From Rosa chinensis (taxonomy: Eukaryota > Streptophyta > Magnoliopsida > Rosales > Rosaceae), in contig NC_037092.1 in NCBI RefSeq assembly GCF_002994745.2, positions 5,384,501-5,448,500 on the forward strand: a stretch of DNA of 64,000 nucleotides, read 5' to 3'. Positions 33,361-45,885 of this stretch are shown here, piece after piece. Every line of letters starts with the position of its first letter. Position 1 is the first letter of the stretch. The notes beneath the pieces were generated by a model. The model saw only the letters and a program-made list of their open reading frames with translations. It was not told where the DNA came from and made no database searches. Made by a program: the position numbers and the translations under genes.

Positions 33361-33949
33361 AAGACCAGTACTTACCAAGTTAAATTTTTGGTGGATTCTA
33401 ACTTTGGGATGCCAGGAGCCACCACGGTTAGCAACAGAGACCAGAGCGAGTTCTATTTGGATAGCATCAACATTAAAGGTGTTATTAATTTTGCCTGCAA
33501 CTCTTGGGTTCAACCAGAGTGCAAAAACCCTGCAAAAAGAATCTTCTTCTCTACCAATAAGGTGAAAATTAAGTTATTGAATTATATATATTCTTGCACA
33601 ATAACACACCACGTATATAAATGGCCGGATTGTAATGATCGATCAATTTGAACTTTGTAGGCATACCTACCTAGTGAAACACCAGCAGGGCGGAAAGAAC
33701 TAAGAAAAATGGAGCTAATTCAACAGAAGGGTGATGGAACAGGATTTCGAAAACCATCTGATAGAATATACGATTATGACACTTACAATGACATTGGAAA
33801 TCCTGATCTTGGATACATAAGGCCCATCCTTGGAGGCAACAAACACCCATACCCTAGACGCTGTCGAACTGGAAGGCCTCGAACCAAGACAGGTGACTCC
33901 TTAGTTTAACATAAACCAGTAGTAGTAGAAGTGTACAGAACAACTTAGG

Positions 33950-34143
33950 TCCTGTATGGGAGAACTAGGATTAATTTAAAAGCAGCTGTAACTTTTAGCT
34001 TATGAAAGCTGTTGTTTACTAACTAATTTAATAGTCCAACTTTTGAAATAAGCTGTTTTTTACTTAAATTTTACCAAACACCTTTCGCTACTTAATTTTT
34101 AATAAGTAGTTTTTTGCATAGCATAAGTTGTGCCAATCTGGCC
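33950..34143. mobile_element. MITE-like insertion in LOX copy 2 intron 3
   Basis: A segment from TTAGGTCCTGTATGGG to CAATCTGGCCCTAA has imperfect inverted ends and is absent from the same intron of copy 3 (53150-53190). The termini resemble plant hAT-like MITEs, but the target duplication is unclear. Confidence 0.5.
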
Positions 34144-35864
34144 CTAAGTAACTTCTATTTTGGTCTAAACTAGCAAGTTGTAAAGTAATTTTGAGAATAA
34201 TTTTATTGGACTTATAGCTAAAAGAAGATACAATCCAGTATTAAATTTCGGTTTCTGCATAACTGTACTAATACTAGTGAAATCCACATTGATAATAAAA
34301 CAGATGAGAATCTGGAGCCACCAGTAAATGAATTCCTGATGGCCTATGTGCCGAGAGATGAAGAGTTTGAGGAGTCCAAGATAGAAGCTCTTGATCTTGG
34401 AAAGTTAAAGGCAATTCTGAGGCACATTATTCCTACACTAACAACAGTCGCCAGGAATACTGATGTGTTCGAGGTCTATTCAGACATCAGAGATCTGTAT
34501 AGGGATATGTCTTCGGTCAAAATGAAGACTAAGATGAATCCTGCATGGGCAAATATATTGAACAAAGTTCAGGAATTCCTCAAATTCGACCCTGCAAAGT
34601 TAGACGCAAGTAAGCATCCTCTCATCTTAATAAGCCAGAGAACTGGTGTATCAAAAATGACCTGAACATGATGCAACCAAGAGCTAGGTGTACCATGTAC
34701 TTAAATTCTCACTCCATTTTCAGGGATTACATCTTCTTGTTTGCCAGATGACGAGTTTGGCCGTCAAGCACTTGCAGGCATAAATCCTCTAAGCATAGAG
34801 AGACTCACAACTTTCCCACCTGTAGGCAAACTGAATGCCTCAACTTATGGCCCACAAGAATCGGCATTCAAGGAAGAACACATAATAGGCCATGTAAATG
34901 GCATGTCTATGCAACAGGTAGATAATCTAAAAATCATCTATAAAACTGATAGATTATATTGATCTATCAAAGTAAATATATGGTTGTGGTAACTTTTCAG
35001 GCATTGGAAGAAAACAAAATGTTCATACTAGACTATCATGACATTTTCCTTCCGTTAATCAACCAAATAAATGCTATGGATAACCGAAAAGCTTATGCAA
35101 CACGTACAATTTTTTTCCTCACCTCATTGGGAATATTAAAGCCCATTGAGCGCAGTCTCCCTCAAACCAATTCAGATCCACCATCTAAGCAGGTTCTCAC
35201 TCCTCCAGTCGATGCTACAACAAGTTGGCTTTGGGAACTTGGCAAAGCCCATGTATGCTCCAATGATTCCTCCGTTCATCGACTCATTCATCACTGGTAA
35301 TACACACCAGCACATTCACCATGAAAGGATTTCGATAAAATACTAATAAGGCTAGATTTCAAATTTTTGCTTAAAATAGGTTGCGCAGCCATGCGTGTAT
35401 GGAACCATTTATCATAGCAACCCACCGGCAGCTGAGTGCGATGCATCCCATCTACAGGCTTCTCAAACCTCACATGCGATACACGATGAAGATAAATGCA
35501 TTGGCCCGTCAATTTCCGATGAATTCTGAAGGAATAATCGAGTCGACTTTCACTGCTGGCAAACATAGCATGGAGATTAGTTGTGCTGCATACCTTGAGG
35601 GCCTTCCTGCAGATCTCATCAGAAGGTAAACAATTAATTTCATAAGACTCTTAAATCATATTGCTGTCATATCTGAACGATTATTATTTCCCCTGGTTAA
35701 CTTTGTTGTCATTTCTACATAGAGGGATGGCAATACCAGACCCCAGTCAGGTCCATGGACTAAGACTACTGATCAAAGATTATCCTTACGCAACAGATGG
35801 GCTTCTCATATGGACAGCAATTGAGAGATTGGTTCAATCCTCGTCCATTATTACTGTCCTGATG

Positions 35865-37493
35865 TGTTGGTGCCAATTTCGGCATCAACGAGTCAACGGA
35901 AGTTCCGTTGAAATCCAAGTGTAAAGTGGTGGGGTTGTTTTCTTCAAGTGGGCCTATCTTTTCCTTCGATTAGTTTGACTACGTGAGTAGCCCTGGTCGT
36001 GCACTTGTGACTGAAGGTATGGCCTCGGGCTTCCTTCACCTGATGTTGGGTCTCCAAGCTACCTTGTTTGGTGAAACTGGTAGTCTCGTCTTGGACTTCT
36101 TTCACCTGATGTTGGGCTTCCTCCACCTGATGTTGGGCTTCCAAGCTCCTTTCTTGGGTAGAACTGATGGCCTCACGTCGGGCTTCCTCCACCTGATGTT
36201 GGGCTCCCAAGCTCCTTGTTGGGTGAAACTGATAGTCTCGTCTCGGACTTCCTTCACCTGATGTTGGGCTTCCTCCACCTGATGTTAGGCTTCCAAGCTC
36301 CTTTCTTGGGTGGAACTGATGGCCTCACGTCGGGCTTCCTCCACCTGATGTTGGGCTCCCAAGCTCCTTGTTGGGTGAAACTGATAGTCTCGTCTCGGAC
36401 TTCCTTCACCTGATGTTGGGCTCCCAAGCTCCTTGTTGGGTGAAACTGATAGTCTCGTCTCGGACTTCCTTCACCTGATGTTGGGCTTCCTCCACCTGAT
36501 GTTGGGCTTCCACCACCTCGAGTTGGCGGAGCTTTATGGAAAGGACTATGCATTTTGGCATAGCTTTCGGAGAGAAGAGAAAGTTGAAGTCCTAGGTGGG
36601 GTAGTAGGGTAAGATCTTGGATGTGGGGTTTATCTTCTCTCCATAGGGTTGACTGGTCGATTGAACATGGTGCTGGCCCGTCAGGCTCCGATGATCAAAT
36701 TAGAAAGTGAGAAGGAGGAGAAGTTTTGTTGGTATTTTTGGAAAGTGATTCCGAGACCCCGAATGAAGGAAGAGTCCTTCTTTTTATAGGGCTTGGAGGT
36801 GGTTGAGGTACACTGTTGGAGTATGGGCTTGGCCCCGAAAATAAGGGTGTCAGCTCCTTTTCTGACATGCCATCAGCATGGGTTTGGTCGAGTGGGTGGC
36901 AGAGTGGGTGACAGATGGCACCATTTTATGGTCTTTTCTAATCACATCATCTTCAACCCACGTTCGTGGCCATGCTGGTCATGGGATTGTGACACTTGTC
37001 CAATTAGGTAAGATTTGCTTCTTGATTGGTGCTCCATGTCTTATCATGACGATTACATGTGCGTGAGCTTGGAGGTCGAGGCTTTAGCCTTGGAGCTCGT
37101 GGTCATGATCCTTAGAGGTCGAGGCTTCTAAGCTTGGGGGTCGAACTCTTGGTCTTGGGGGTTGAGACTCTTGGTTCCTTTGGACTGTGCTATTCTAGTA
37201 GTGAGGTCGTGATATGCTTTTGCCTTGCCATCCAAGATGGTGAGTCAATCACATGGTGACCGTCCAAGACTTAAGAGGTAGAGATCCAAGGTTGAAGACT
37301 TGGAGTACCAAAGTGAGGCATCTCACTAGTCATGATTATTTCCATCTTAGGGTTATCTTTTCTTTCTCGATGAAAGGTTTAAGTGCGTTGAAAGGTCAGA
37401 GTCCTACGTGGACTCTTTGACATTTCAATGCGTACCGCGTGGAATGGGTTGAAAAGTCAAAAGTATTTGTCGAACCAAATTATGACATCAACA
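35865..37493 (-). repeat. 3' LTR of the LARD (left copy)
   Basis: 1629 bp with a TATA-box-like CCTATAAAAAGAAGG on the minus strand at about 36778-36790. Downstream of it (36000-36510) is a tandem array based on the unit CACCTGATGTTGGGCTTCC and longer composite units. Confidence 0.92.
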
Positions 37494-40455
37494 AGCCCCC
37501 AGTTCCCTGGCCAAGCAAGGCTTATGTTGGGTAGGGAACTCAATATGAGGGAGAATTTGGTGAATCTAGGCTTGAGTAGGTGGTTCTTAGTGAAAGACCA
37601 AGAGTGGATGTAAAAAGTGAACCTCGTTGTGTGGGGGTGAGTTTCTATATGTGATAGGCCATTACTATGGTAGTTTGAAGGTCGAACTACGAAGGTCCAC
37701 GGTAGGAGATTGAACTCATTGTGGCCGATCTCCAATAGAGAGAAGGGTAACATTCTTGACAAGGGTGAGGATAGGTTAAATGACCTCCTTTTGTTTCCCT
37801 CTGAGCTTTAACTATTGGCTCTAATTTAGCACATAAGTGCATTGTCCCTACTTTTGCCATAACTAAAATATTAGCATAATTTTTGAGGGAGTGTAAGACC
37901 TCTAACTATTGTTCGGTCTAAAAGTCTCATAACTGGTGGTCGTAGCGGTTGAGAGTCGACCAACCTCGAGTGTTCGTTGCGAGTTTCGGCCATTAAGACT
38001 CTCTCACCTGGCGACTCAAGTGAGTTGGACCTCGAGTGCACTATGTGTGTTAGTCTCAGTTGTTTAAGACTTGCTCACCTGTGACTTAAGTGAGCTGGAC
38101 CTCGAGGGCACTCTGTGAATTGGTCTCGACTAGCGAGACTCTTTCATCGGTGGCTCAAGTGGGTTAGACCTTGAAGGCACTAGCTCTGTGAATTGGTCTT
38201 GGCCAGCGAGACTCTTTCATCTGGTGGCTCAAATCCTTGGGCTGTTGGAATACCAAGGATGTCTATTATACAAACTACTACTATATTTATCATAGATGGA
38301 CTTCTATTGAGATAGCTATACCTTTGTGTTCCAATAAACTTCTCGGAGTTTGTATATAGATAGATTTGTGGAACTGGTACCCCACTTGGTCCGCGTCTGG
38401 GCATTGACACAGGTTCATCAGTAATGAGCTGATGTAACCAGAGTTAATTAGTCATATGCTTAGCACGGGGGTCTTTGCCAAATTGTTGAATAGATGGATA
38501 TATTTTCAAGCTAATTCATTTGTGCAAATTCCGATCTCAACATGATTTATAGCATGCAAATAGTATAGAGACACATATAGTAGATACATAGAACGCCATA
38601 TAAGATGTAAAAATCAATACATAATAGAATTGAGCCCCCGGCTCTCTAGGGCTAACATATTCCTATTGGTGTTCGAAGATTCATCACTCTTGGCGTATCA
38701 AGGAAATCTTTAAAGAGGATATAATGGTGCATGTGATCATACTTTATGATAAGACAAATAAGTAATTTAGAGTAGGGTGTACCGTTTGTGGTGTAGCTTG
38801 CTCCTTCGAATGTGACTTGTTCCGGACGGTGTCTCCATGTGGGCATTTTCTTGATGCAGGCCTTTGGCAACAAAAGGGTTGAGTAGTGGCACGTCGAGAC
38901 CTTTTCGATGGGAGTACAGGTCTAAGGGCAATAAGATGGTGGGGTTGAAAGCTTTTCCTTCTTCTGGGGTTGGCTCTCCTAGCCACCAATTTTTCGCCAT
39001 ATTGGTGAATGGGTATTGTCGCCGTGCATGCAAGACTCGTAAACCCGTCTATTAATTCGACTCATGCGGCGGTACTCCAGCAACTCCAAATTTCAAGATT
39101 ATTCGAGCATTGAAACATGATCAGTCGGTGGATCCTGAGTTGCCAATGAAGGTGGAGGGTAAGGCCAAATCACGTCTGTTCTTAAGAGTCAATTGAATCT
39201 CCGTGGTATGCGAGCATCGTGGTTCAAGCATATCAGCATTGATGAAGCATTGGTCATGTGCATCCTTTAGCTACATGTTACAACTGTGAGCTAAAGTTTC
39301 TCCCACCTTCGTATGATGGTGGCGATTGGCGATGGAGCTCCAAGCTTGTTGAATACCAACGTCAATCAGAGTAGTGGATTGTGGATAGTGAGACGTCGCC
39401 TATCATGCATCTCGATACTTTTTATGACAACAACGGTGAATGACTTCTAGCATGAGTGGATTTGAGTCCTTCGTCTTTGATGGACAAGTGGTCTTGTCGT
39501 CAGGCATTTAGCGGTAACTTTTTCGCTTTTCCTAGCGACTCCAAAGCTTTTACAACTCTCTCCTATTACGCCAGTGTCCTGGGCTGCCAGGCGTTGGAGG
39601 TTCGAGGCCTCTAGTTCGATCCAAGGCTGCTACTTCATCGAGTGGTGGTCGCACAATGTCACGAGAATTGAAGTTGCTCGTCATTGACTATGCGTCGGAG
39701 GTTCCTACGCGTCCTTGTGAGCTATCATCTAATGACCTGGATGTTGAAGGTAGGGCCGTTGCTGGATTTCTAGTAGAAAGATTCTCCGTGTCAGGTAGCG
39801 TGCGTGATCTTTGTGTGGATCTCTTGACTACACCATTCATCAAATCTACAGACTTTGTCTGATCATCAGTTCCCGGCTTGAATTCTAGTATTGGCGCTCC
39901 AACGATGATAATTTGCTTGTCACCATCCAGTGATAATAATGATTAGCAGGGGTGATATGAGGATCAATTGTGTTCATCAGCCTTGGGTGGTGATGGTTGC
40001 CCCGTGTTCGCCAAACCATCAAAGTGTTTGTCTTTGCGACGTTGGTCACCCTTGGTCTCCTCATCAGTGGCATGTTGGGGGGGTACACATACGATAACAT
40101 CATACTCAGGAGTAGGCTATCTTTCATCAAATGGAGACATGTGGACAACGATTTGTAGATATGAACATTGAGTGTCCAACCTTCAGTTGGTGTAGAAGGT
40201 GGAAGCCGAGGTTTTTAGTGGCAAGGGTTGGCGGACTTCTCCTCTATTCCTTGCAAGCACGGTATACTCGACCTTGTGCTCCTCCTCGTAGGTGGATGTC
40301 CACCCTTGCCCAATTTGTCATTGTTTCATCTTTCATTCGTAGTCTTAGGTAAGGCTCTAGACACTGAAGGTCTTTCCGGTATACTACACGCTTCCTTTTT
40401 AACTAAACCAGTGAACACGCGCCAAGCGTTCAAGGTTCCCACAGACGGCGCCATT
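37494..40455 (-). other. Internal region of the LARD
   Basis: It holds only short frames, for example minus-strand 39885-40148 and 38767-39033, without retroelement motifs. A gag relic cannot be excluded. It probably moves using enzymes of a related Ty3 element, judging from the primer-binding site type. Confidence 0.7.
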
Positions 40456-42084
40456 TGTTGGTGCCAATTTCGGCATCAACGAGTCAACGGAAGTTCCGTT
40501 GAAATCCAAGTGTAAAGTGGTGGGGTTGTTTTCTTCAAGTGGGCCTATCTTTTCCTTCGATTAGTTTGACTACGTGAGTAGCCCTGGTCGTGCACTTGTG
40601 ACTGAAGGTATGGCCTTGGGCTTCCTTCACCTGATGTTGGGTCTCCAAGCTACCTTGTTTGGTGAAACTGGTAGTCTCGTCTTGGACTTCTTTCACCTGA
40701 TGTTGGGCTTCCTCCACCTGATGTTGGGCTTCCAAGCTCCTTTCTTGGGTAGAACTGATGGCCTCACGTCGGGCTTCCTCCACTTGATGTTGGGCTCCCA
40801 AGCTCCTTGTTGGGTGAAACTGATAGTCTCGTCTCGGACTTCCTTCACCTGATGTTGGGCTTCCTCCACCTGATGTTAGGCTTCCAAGCTCCTTTCTTGG
40901 GTGGAACTGATGGCCTCACGTCGGGCTTCCTCCACATGATGTTGGGCTCCCAAGCTCCTTGTTGGGTGAAACTGATAGTCTCGTCTCGGACTTCCTTCAC
41001 CTGATGTTGGGCTCCCAAGCTCCTTGTTGGGTGAAACTGATAGTCTCGTCTCGGACTTCCTTCACCTGATGTTGGGCTTCCTCCACCTGATGTTGGGCTT
41101 CCACCACCTCGAGTTGGCGGAGCTTTATGGAAAGGACTATGCATTTTGGCATAGCTTTCGGAGAGAAGAGAAAGTTGAAGTCCTAGGTGGGGTAGTAGGG
41201 TAAGATCTTGGATGTGGGGTTTATCTTCTCTCCATAGGGTTGACTGGTCGATTGAACATGGTGCTGGCCCGTCAGGCTCCGATGATCAAATTAGAAAGTG
41301 AGAAGGAGGAGAAGTTTTGTTGGTATTTTTGGAAAGTGATTCCGAGACCCCGAATGAAGGAAGAGTCCTTCTTTTTATAGGGCTTGGAGGTGGTTGAGGT
41401 ACACTGTTGGAGTATGGGCTTGGCCCCGAAAATAAGGGTGTCAGCTCCTTTTCTGACATGCCATCAGCATGGGTTTGGTCGAGTGGGTGGCAGAGTGGGT
41501 GACAGATGGCACCATTTTATGGTCTTTTCTAATCACATCATCTTCAACCCACGTTCGTGGCCATGCTGGTCATGGGATTGTGACACTTGTCCAATTAGGT
41601 AAGATTTGCTTCTTGATTGGTGCTCCATGTCTTATCATGACGATTACATGTGCGTGAGCTTGGAGGTCGAGGCTTTAGCCTTGGAGCTCGTGGTCATGAT
41701 CCTTAGAGGTCGAGGCTTCTAAGCTTGGGGGTCGAACTCTTGGTCTTGGGGGTTGAGACTCTTGGTTCCTTTGGACTGTGCTATTCTAGTAGTGAGGTCG
41801 TGATATGCTTTTGCCTTGCCATCCAAGATGGTGAGTCAATCACATGGTGACCGTCCAAGACTTAAGAGGTAGAGATCCAAGGTTGAAGACTTGGAGTACC
41901 AAAGTGAGGCATCTCAGTAGTCATGATTATTTCCATCTTAGGGTTATCTTTTCTTTCTCGATGAAAGGTTTAAGTGCGTTGAAAGGTCAGAGTCCTACGT
42001 GGACTCTTTGACATTTCAATGCGTACCGCGTGGAATGGGTTGAAAAGTCAAAAGTATTTGTCGAACCAAATTATGACATCAACA
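40456..42084 (-). repeat. 5' LTR of the LARD (right copy)
   Basis: Same length as the left LTR. Differences seen: C/T near 40616, C/T near 40783, C/A near 40935 and C/G near 41915 (right-copy coordinates). Confidence 0.92.
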
Positions 42085-42705
42085 TGATGCAAGTGTGGTT
42101 CATTCTGATACAGAACTACAAACCTGGTACAAGGAATGGATCAATTCAGGCCATGCTGATCTTCGCCATGCTAACTGGTGGCCAAAACTCTCTACTCCAG
42201 ATGATCTTGTCTCCATTCTCACCACCATAATTTGGCTCTCATCAGCATTCCACGCTGCATTGAACAATGGGCAGTATCCATATGGCGGCCGGATATGTCC
42301 CAACCTGCCCCCCAAACATGCGGAGATTACTGTCACAAGAGCATGAACTAGTACGCTACTTTCATTAAGGATCCAGATAGATATTTTCTTACGTCATTGC
42401 CAAGTTTACTCGAAGCAACAAAGTATATGGCTGTGGTAGATATCATCTCAGGGCATTCCCCGGATGAGGAGTATACTGGGGAAAGAAAAGACTTGTCCAC
42501 TTGGTCAGCTGACCCAGTTATCATTGAGGCATTCTACAGATTTTCTATGGATATGAGGAGAATTGAAAAGGAGATTGAACGAAGAAATGCCGATTCAAGA
42601 CTGCGTAACAGATGTGGGGCAGGGATTCCACCATACGAGCTGCTCTTGCCGAGCTCAGAACCTGGGGTTACAGCCAGAGGAGTGCCTAATAGTATATCAG
42701 TTTAA

Positions 42706-43248
42706 GGATTGACACAATCTGAAAGAATGTAATCCTGTCCTGACAAGGAAAGCTAGATCAGTATGAAAAAAGAATTATAAACATGATGATACTAAGCCAT
42801 ACTCAGCTTAAATGACAATCAATTTAGCTCAGTCAACCCATAACATGCATTAATACTCATCGAGTAGAAAGAATTCATCCTGCTAATTAATACCAAAATT
42901 CAAACTTAAAACCTGTCCTCCTAAATAAAGTCTATAGTTAGTCAACTAAGCAAATTGGTTGATGATCAATAGCCAACTATGTTCCCAAACCATGTACATG
43001 TCCTGTCAAAATCAGAAACTGACACTCAACATATACGTTTCTATGTTGTAAAAATAGAAAGTAAAATAAAGGAAGCAAATATGAGATTGATAACGAGCAC
43101 AGAACGAGGTACATTATTAATCGGTTCTAACAAATTACCAATTTTCGAGATAAACGATAAAGTAATGTACCAGCCGAATACACCACTTTGGTCGTCTTGC
43201 TAACCATATATGGAGTTCGTATGGGAAAAAAAACCTGCAATCGCAAAA
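42706..43248. other. Downstream of LOX copy 2
   Basis: Conserved with the region after LOX copy 3 (55588-56050), including ttgatgatcaa and aaccatgtacatg phrases. It then passes into F-box sequence (cctgcaatcgcaa) at the Helitron boundary. No gene seen. Confidence 0.6.
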
Positions 43249-45885
43249 TCTAATTATACATATACTAAAACCCCTAGAGCTGGCACTGTTCCTAGCACTG
43301 TTTGAGTGAAAGGACGGTTTTGCCCTTTTTTTTTTCCGTGATTTACGGCTTGCTTTGTTCGGGAGACTTCTGTCAGGTCCATCAGATACACTGTGAAATA
43401 GAGATGGTATATAAAAAAAACGGCCAATCTACAATCTTCGGAAGCCTCTATCAGTGAATGTTACCCAGTCTCAAAATCGGTGATCAAAATCAACTACAGT
43501 GAACAGTGTGTAAAGAGTTCAGCTTTCTAGAATCATATCGTCGACGAACAGGTAATTCTCACCTTCAATTCCTTCAAAATCTTCCATCAAATTTCATTGC
43601 TTTTGCTGAAGTTTGAAACGTTGGAATCTATTTCTGAAATGGGCAGCCAGGAACGATCTGATATTGGACCCAAATGTAGCGGAAGCCTTCCACAACTCCA
43701 CAAGGTTTACCCAGTATAAATAGATTCGGTGTATTTCAAATATTTAACGTTGCATATGCCTCAGTTCATCATGCCTTCTTACTGATTCTAACTAAGCCTC
43801 AGAAGCAATGAACAATTGAATATAGGAATATCATTCTCTCACGCCAGACCGGTTGAATTTATTTGAATGAGTTGTTGATAGGCATAGTTTGGCTCAATCA
43901 CAACTGATGATTCAATATGGTCTGAGGGTGTTGCAGCTACTAGCCGAGGATTAAAGCAGAACGTGGACTTGAAGGTCAGCATTATTTCAATAAATGTTGA
44001 CAGTCCTTAACAATATGCTTTGAAGGTTATTCTTATAACAGCATGCTTCAATCTTCTAAGAAAGAAAGCTATAGTAAATGGAAGAAGGAAAGGGGAAATC
44101 TTATGATTAACTTTCCAGCTTTTAGTGCTTTGTTTTTGGTTTAAATTTAGAACTGGTGGATTTGGGTCCTGCAAAACTAAAGGAGGTAGGGGTGATGTTA
44201 GAAGCATCAAGATAAGTAAGTTAATAGTTACTTATAAAAGCTCAATTCAGTAAGGTGTTTAAAAGTGATGAGATAATTGATTCCCTTGGACTAGAGGTAG
44301 CTCATCCTTCACCAATATATTGGTCTTAATTTGCTTATGGAATTCAAAATTCTACTGATTGTTACCAAATGTTGTTACCAAATGTTTTACTTTTTACAGG
44401 TGATTCTTTCCGATGCAAATGTTCCAGGTGAAGGGGAGCAGAAGGTTATGTCATACATTTGTCTTCAAAGAAATCCCTTGGGTATGATTTAAATACACGT
44501 CATTGTCGTATGGTTTTAGTATACCCCTTCCCTGTACTTGGCTCACTTTAAAATTGGGTTAATTTATTGCTTCCTAATGTCTTAAAGTTGGAAAGTTTTA
44601 AATCTTTGAAATCTTCCTTGCCTATGGCAGCGAAGCTTAGTTTTGATTGTTTTGGCCAGTTTGGTTAGGATCATGTAATAGTGAGAAGACCAAAGTTGGA
44701 ATCAATGGTAAGTTGATTAAAGTTGTGTTTTTTCTTCTTTCGTGTGTGGGCATAGATGATGTTCTTCTTTGCTTATTCTAAGCTGGTTTTGATTCCTAAA
44801 CAACAAGCTAATAATATATATGATTTAATTACTATAAATTTACTATTGTCTTTTTTAAAAGGAGGACTATCTGATAACTTGATCATGCTTGGTGCTATAC
44901 ATTAATCATGCTCTTGCCTTTTCAGCTAGCTGAGAGCTTGGAGCTGGTGAGAAGGAAATCAATTGTGGTTCGATAAATAGGGAAAGCATTTCTCAGCTGG
45001 TAATTTCTCTGGATCTATTATGCTTTGCAATTTTGAATCTGATTAGCAACTAAACAATTTCAATAACTTATATTTCTTTGTCTGATTCAGTGTTCCTTTC
45101 AGTGTTTTTGGGTTTTGCTCATTTGTTTTTATTCACTGATATTGTGATTTTGGGAAAATACTTGAGACCTCACCATCTTAACATTTCAGCTAAGAATCAT
45201 ACATGAACTATTTTATAACATTTTTCCTGCTTATAACATTTCATACTGCTGTATAACATCTTTGATAATACTTCTATATCATCGCAGCCAAAAGAACCAC
45301 TTTGGAGAAACTGGAAGCTAATATCAAGACCAGAAGCTAACTTATATCCAGCAAAAAGATGTGCAACATGAAGCCTCAAAAGTCTTGCACAAAACAAGTC
45401 TCAATGTGCTTTTTGATTGGCTCAATCTGTTCAGGCCAACTTCCATCAAAGAGTTCTCATACACCAAGTTTCATTTCAACTGATTGATTGGGGTCAAGAA
45501 ATACCCAAGTGTACTTGACCTCAAAAGGTAGTTGGTAAGGTCAAGTACAGCTACTCCAATTTCTCCACTGTAATCAATAAATTCAAATAAGTTTGCACAA
45601 AGATTCTACCAAGTAATGTTATGAGATCAACAATATTATTGTCTATGCAAGCAATTACTCTACCAAACAATTTCCACCACAAACATTAGTTGAATAAAAT
45701 TTGATTATCCGAATGATGCATGATAATGTAATTGTAATAATAGTAAGTCATCTTTTGTTTTAGATGATCTACAGCAATGAAAACAATTCTATCATTCATA
45801 TTCTCTCCTTTTAAGTTTAGAGAGTAATAAAAAATATTATGGTTATGATTCACATCCCGCAGCAAAGCGCGGGCACTGTTGCTAG
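43249..45885 (+). mobile_element. Non-autonomous Helitron carrying an XRN fragment
   Basis: It begins TC after an A and ends GCTAG before a T. A hairpin, CCCGC..GCGGG, lies at 45856-45873, about 11 bp from the end, as in plant Helitrons. Insertion is between A and T in F-box sequence: gcaatcgcaaaa on the left and gtattccaagga on the right are adjacent in the unit 2 F-box (27485-27505). No Rep/helicase is seen in 2637 bp. Confidence 0.82.
44400..44481 (+). pseudogene. Captured XRN 5'-3' exoribonuclease exon
   Basis: Between AG and GT signals an 82-nt exon reads [19 protein letters not shown] and on to LQRNPLG, matching the conserved catalytic block of nuclear XRN exoribonucleases (PGEGEHK, here with Q for H). 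Neighbouring Helitron sequence has other possible exons (43640-43705, 43880-43977) that I cannot assign. It is a gene fragment inside the Helitron and cannot make an active enzyme. Confidence 0.75.

Larger units (their letters stand above)
35865..42084 (-). mobile_element. Large LTR retrotransposon without pol (LARD-like), very young
   Basis: Two 1629-bp LTRs (TG..CA) enclose 2962 bp. An exact 5-bp target duplication, tgatg, lies at 35860-35864 and 42085-42089. Read on the minus strand, the primer-binding site TGGCGCCGTCTGTGGGAA is at about 40436-40453 next to the right LTR, and a polypurine tract AACTGGGGGCT is at about 37494-37504 next to the left LTR. The internal part has no protease, integrase or RT motif on either strand. 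The LTRs differ at about four places by eye. It splits exon 8 of LOX copy 2. Confidence 0.95.
31643..42705 (+). pseudogene. LOX: Lipoxygenase copy 2, disrupted by frameshifts and two insertions
   Basis: Exons collinear with intact copy 3: 31643-32089, 32198-32277 plus 33370-33561, 33661-33892, 34304-34609, 34724-34917, 35001-35296, 35380-35624, 35723-35864 plus 42090-42705. Defects: an extra 11 nt in exon 1 after the QQ codons; a 1.08-kb insertion in exon 2; an in-frame 21-nt deletion in exon 7 that removes QDWWRFD; a 1-nt loss just before the LARD (LVQSSSIIT versus LVQTYVRYY); the LARD in exon 8; and further frame changes after QYPYGG. The iron-ligand motifs [13 protein letters not shown] and the C-terminal GVPNSISV remain recognisable, so decay is recent. 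Confidence 0.92.

Noticed and set aside
36000..36520. CRISPR-like or coding repeat protein in the regularly spaced LTR repeats
   Set aside because: Plant nuclear DNA, repeats of uneven length, present identically in both LTRs. The plus-strand frames with HLMLGF repeats are antisense to the element.
42979..43203. 74-residue protein downstream of LOX copy 2
   Set aside because: The corresponding region after LOX copy 3 does not keep the frame; no motif.
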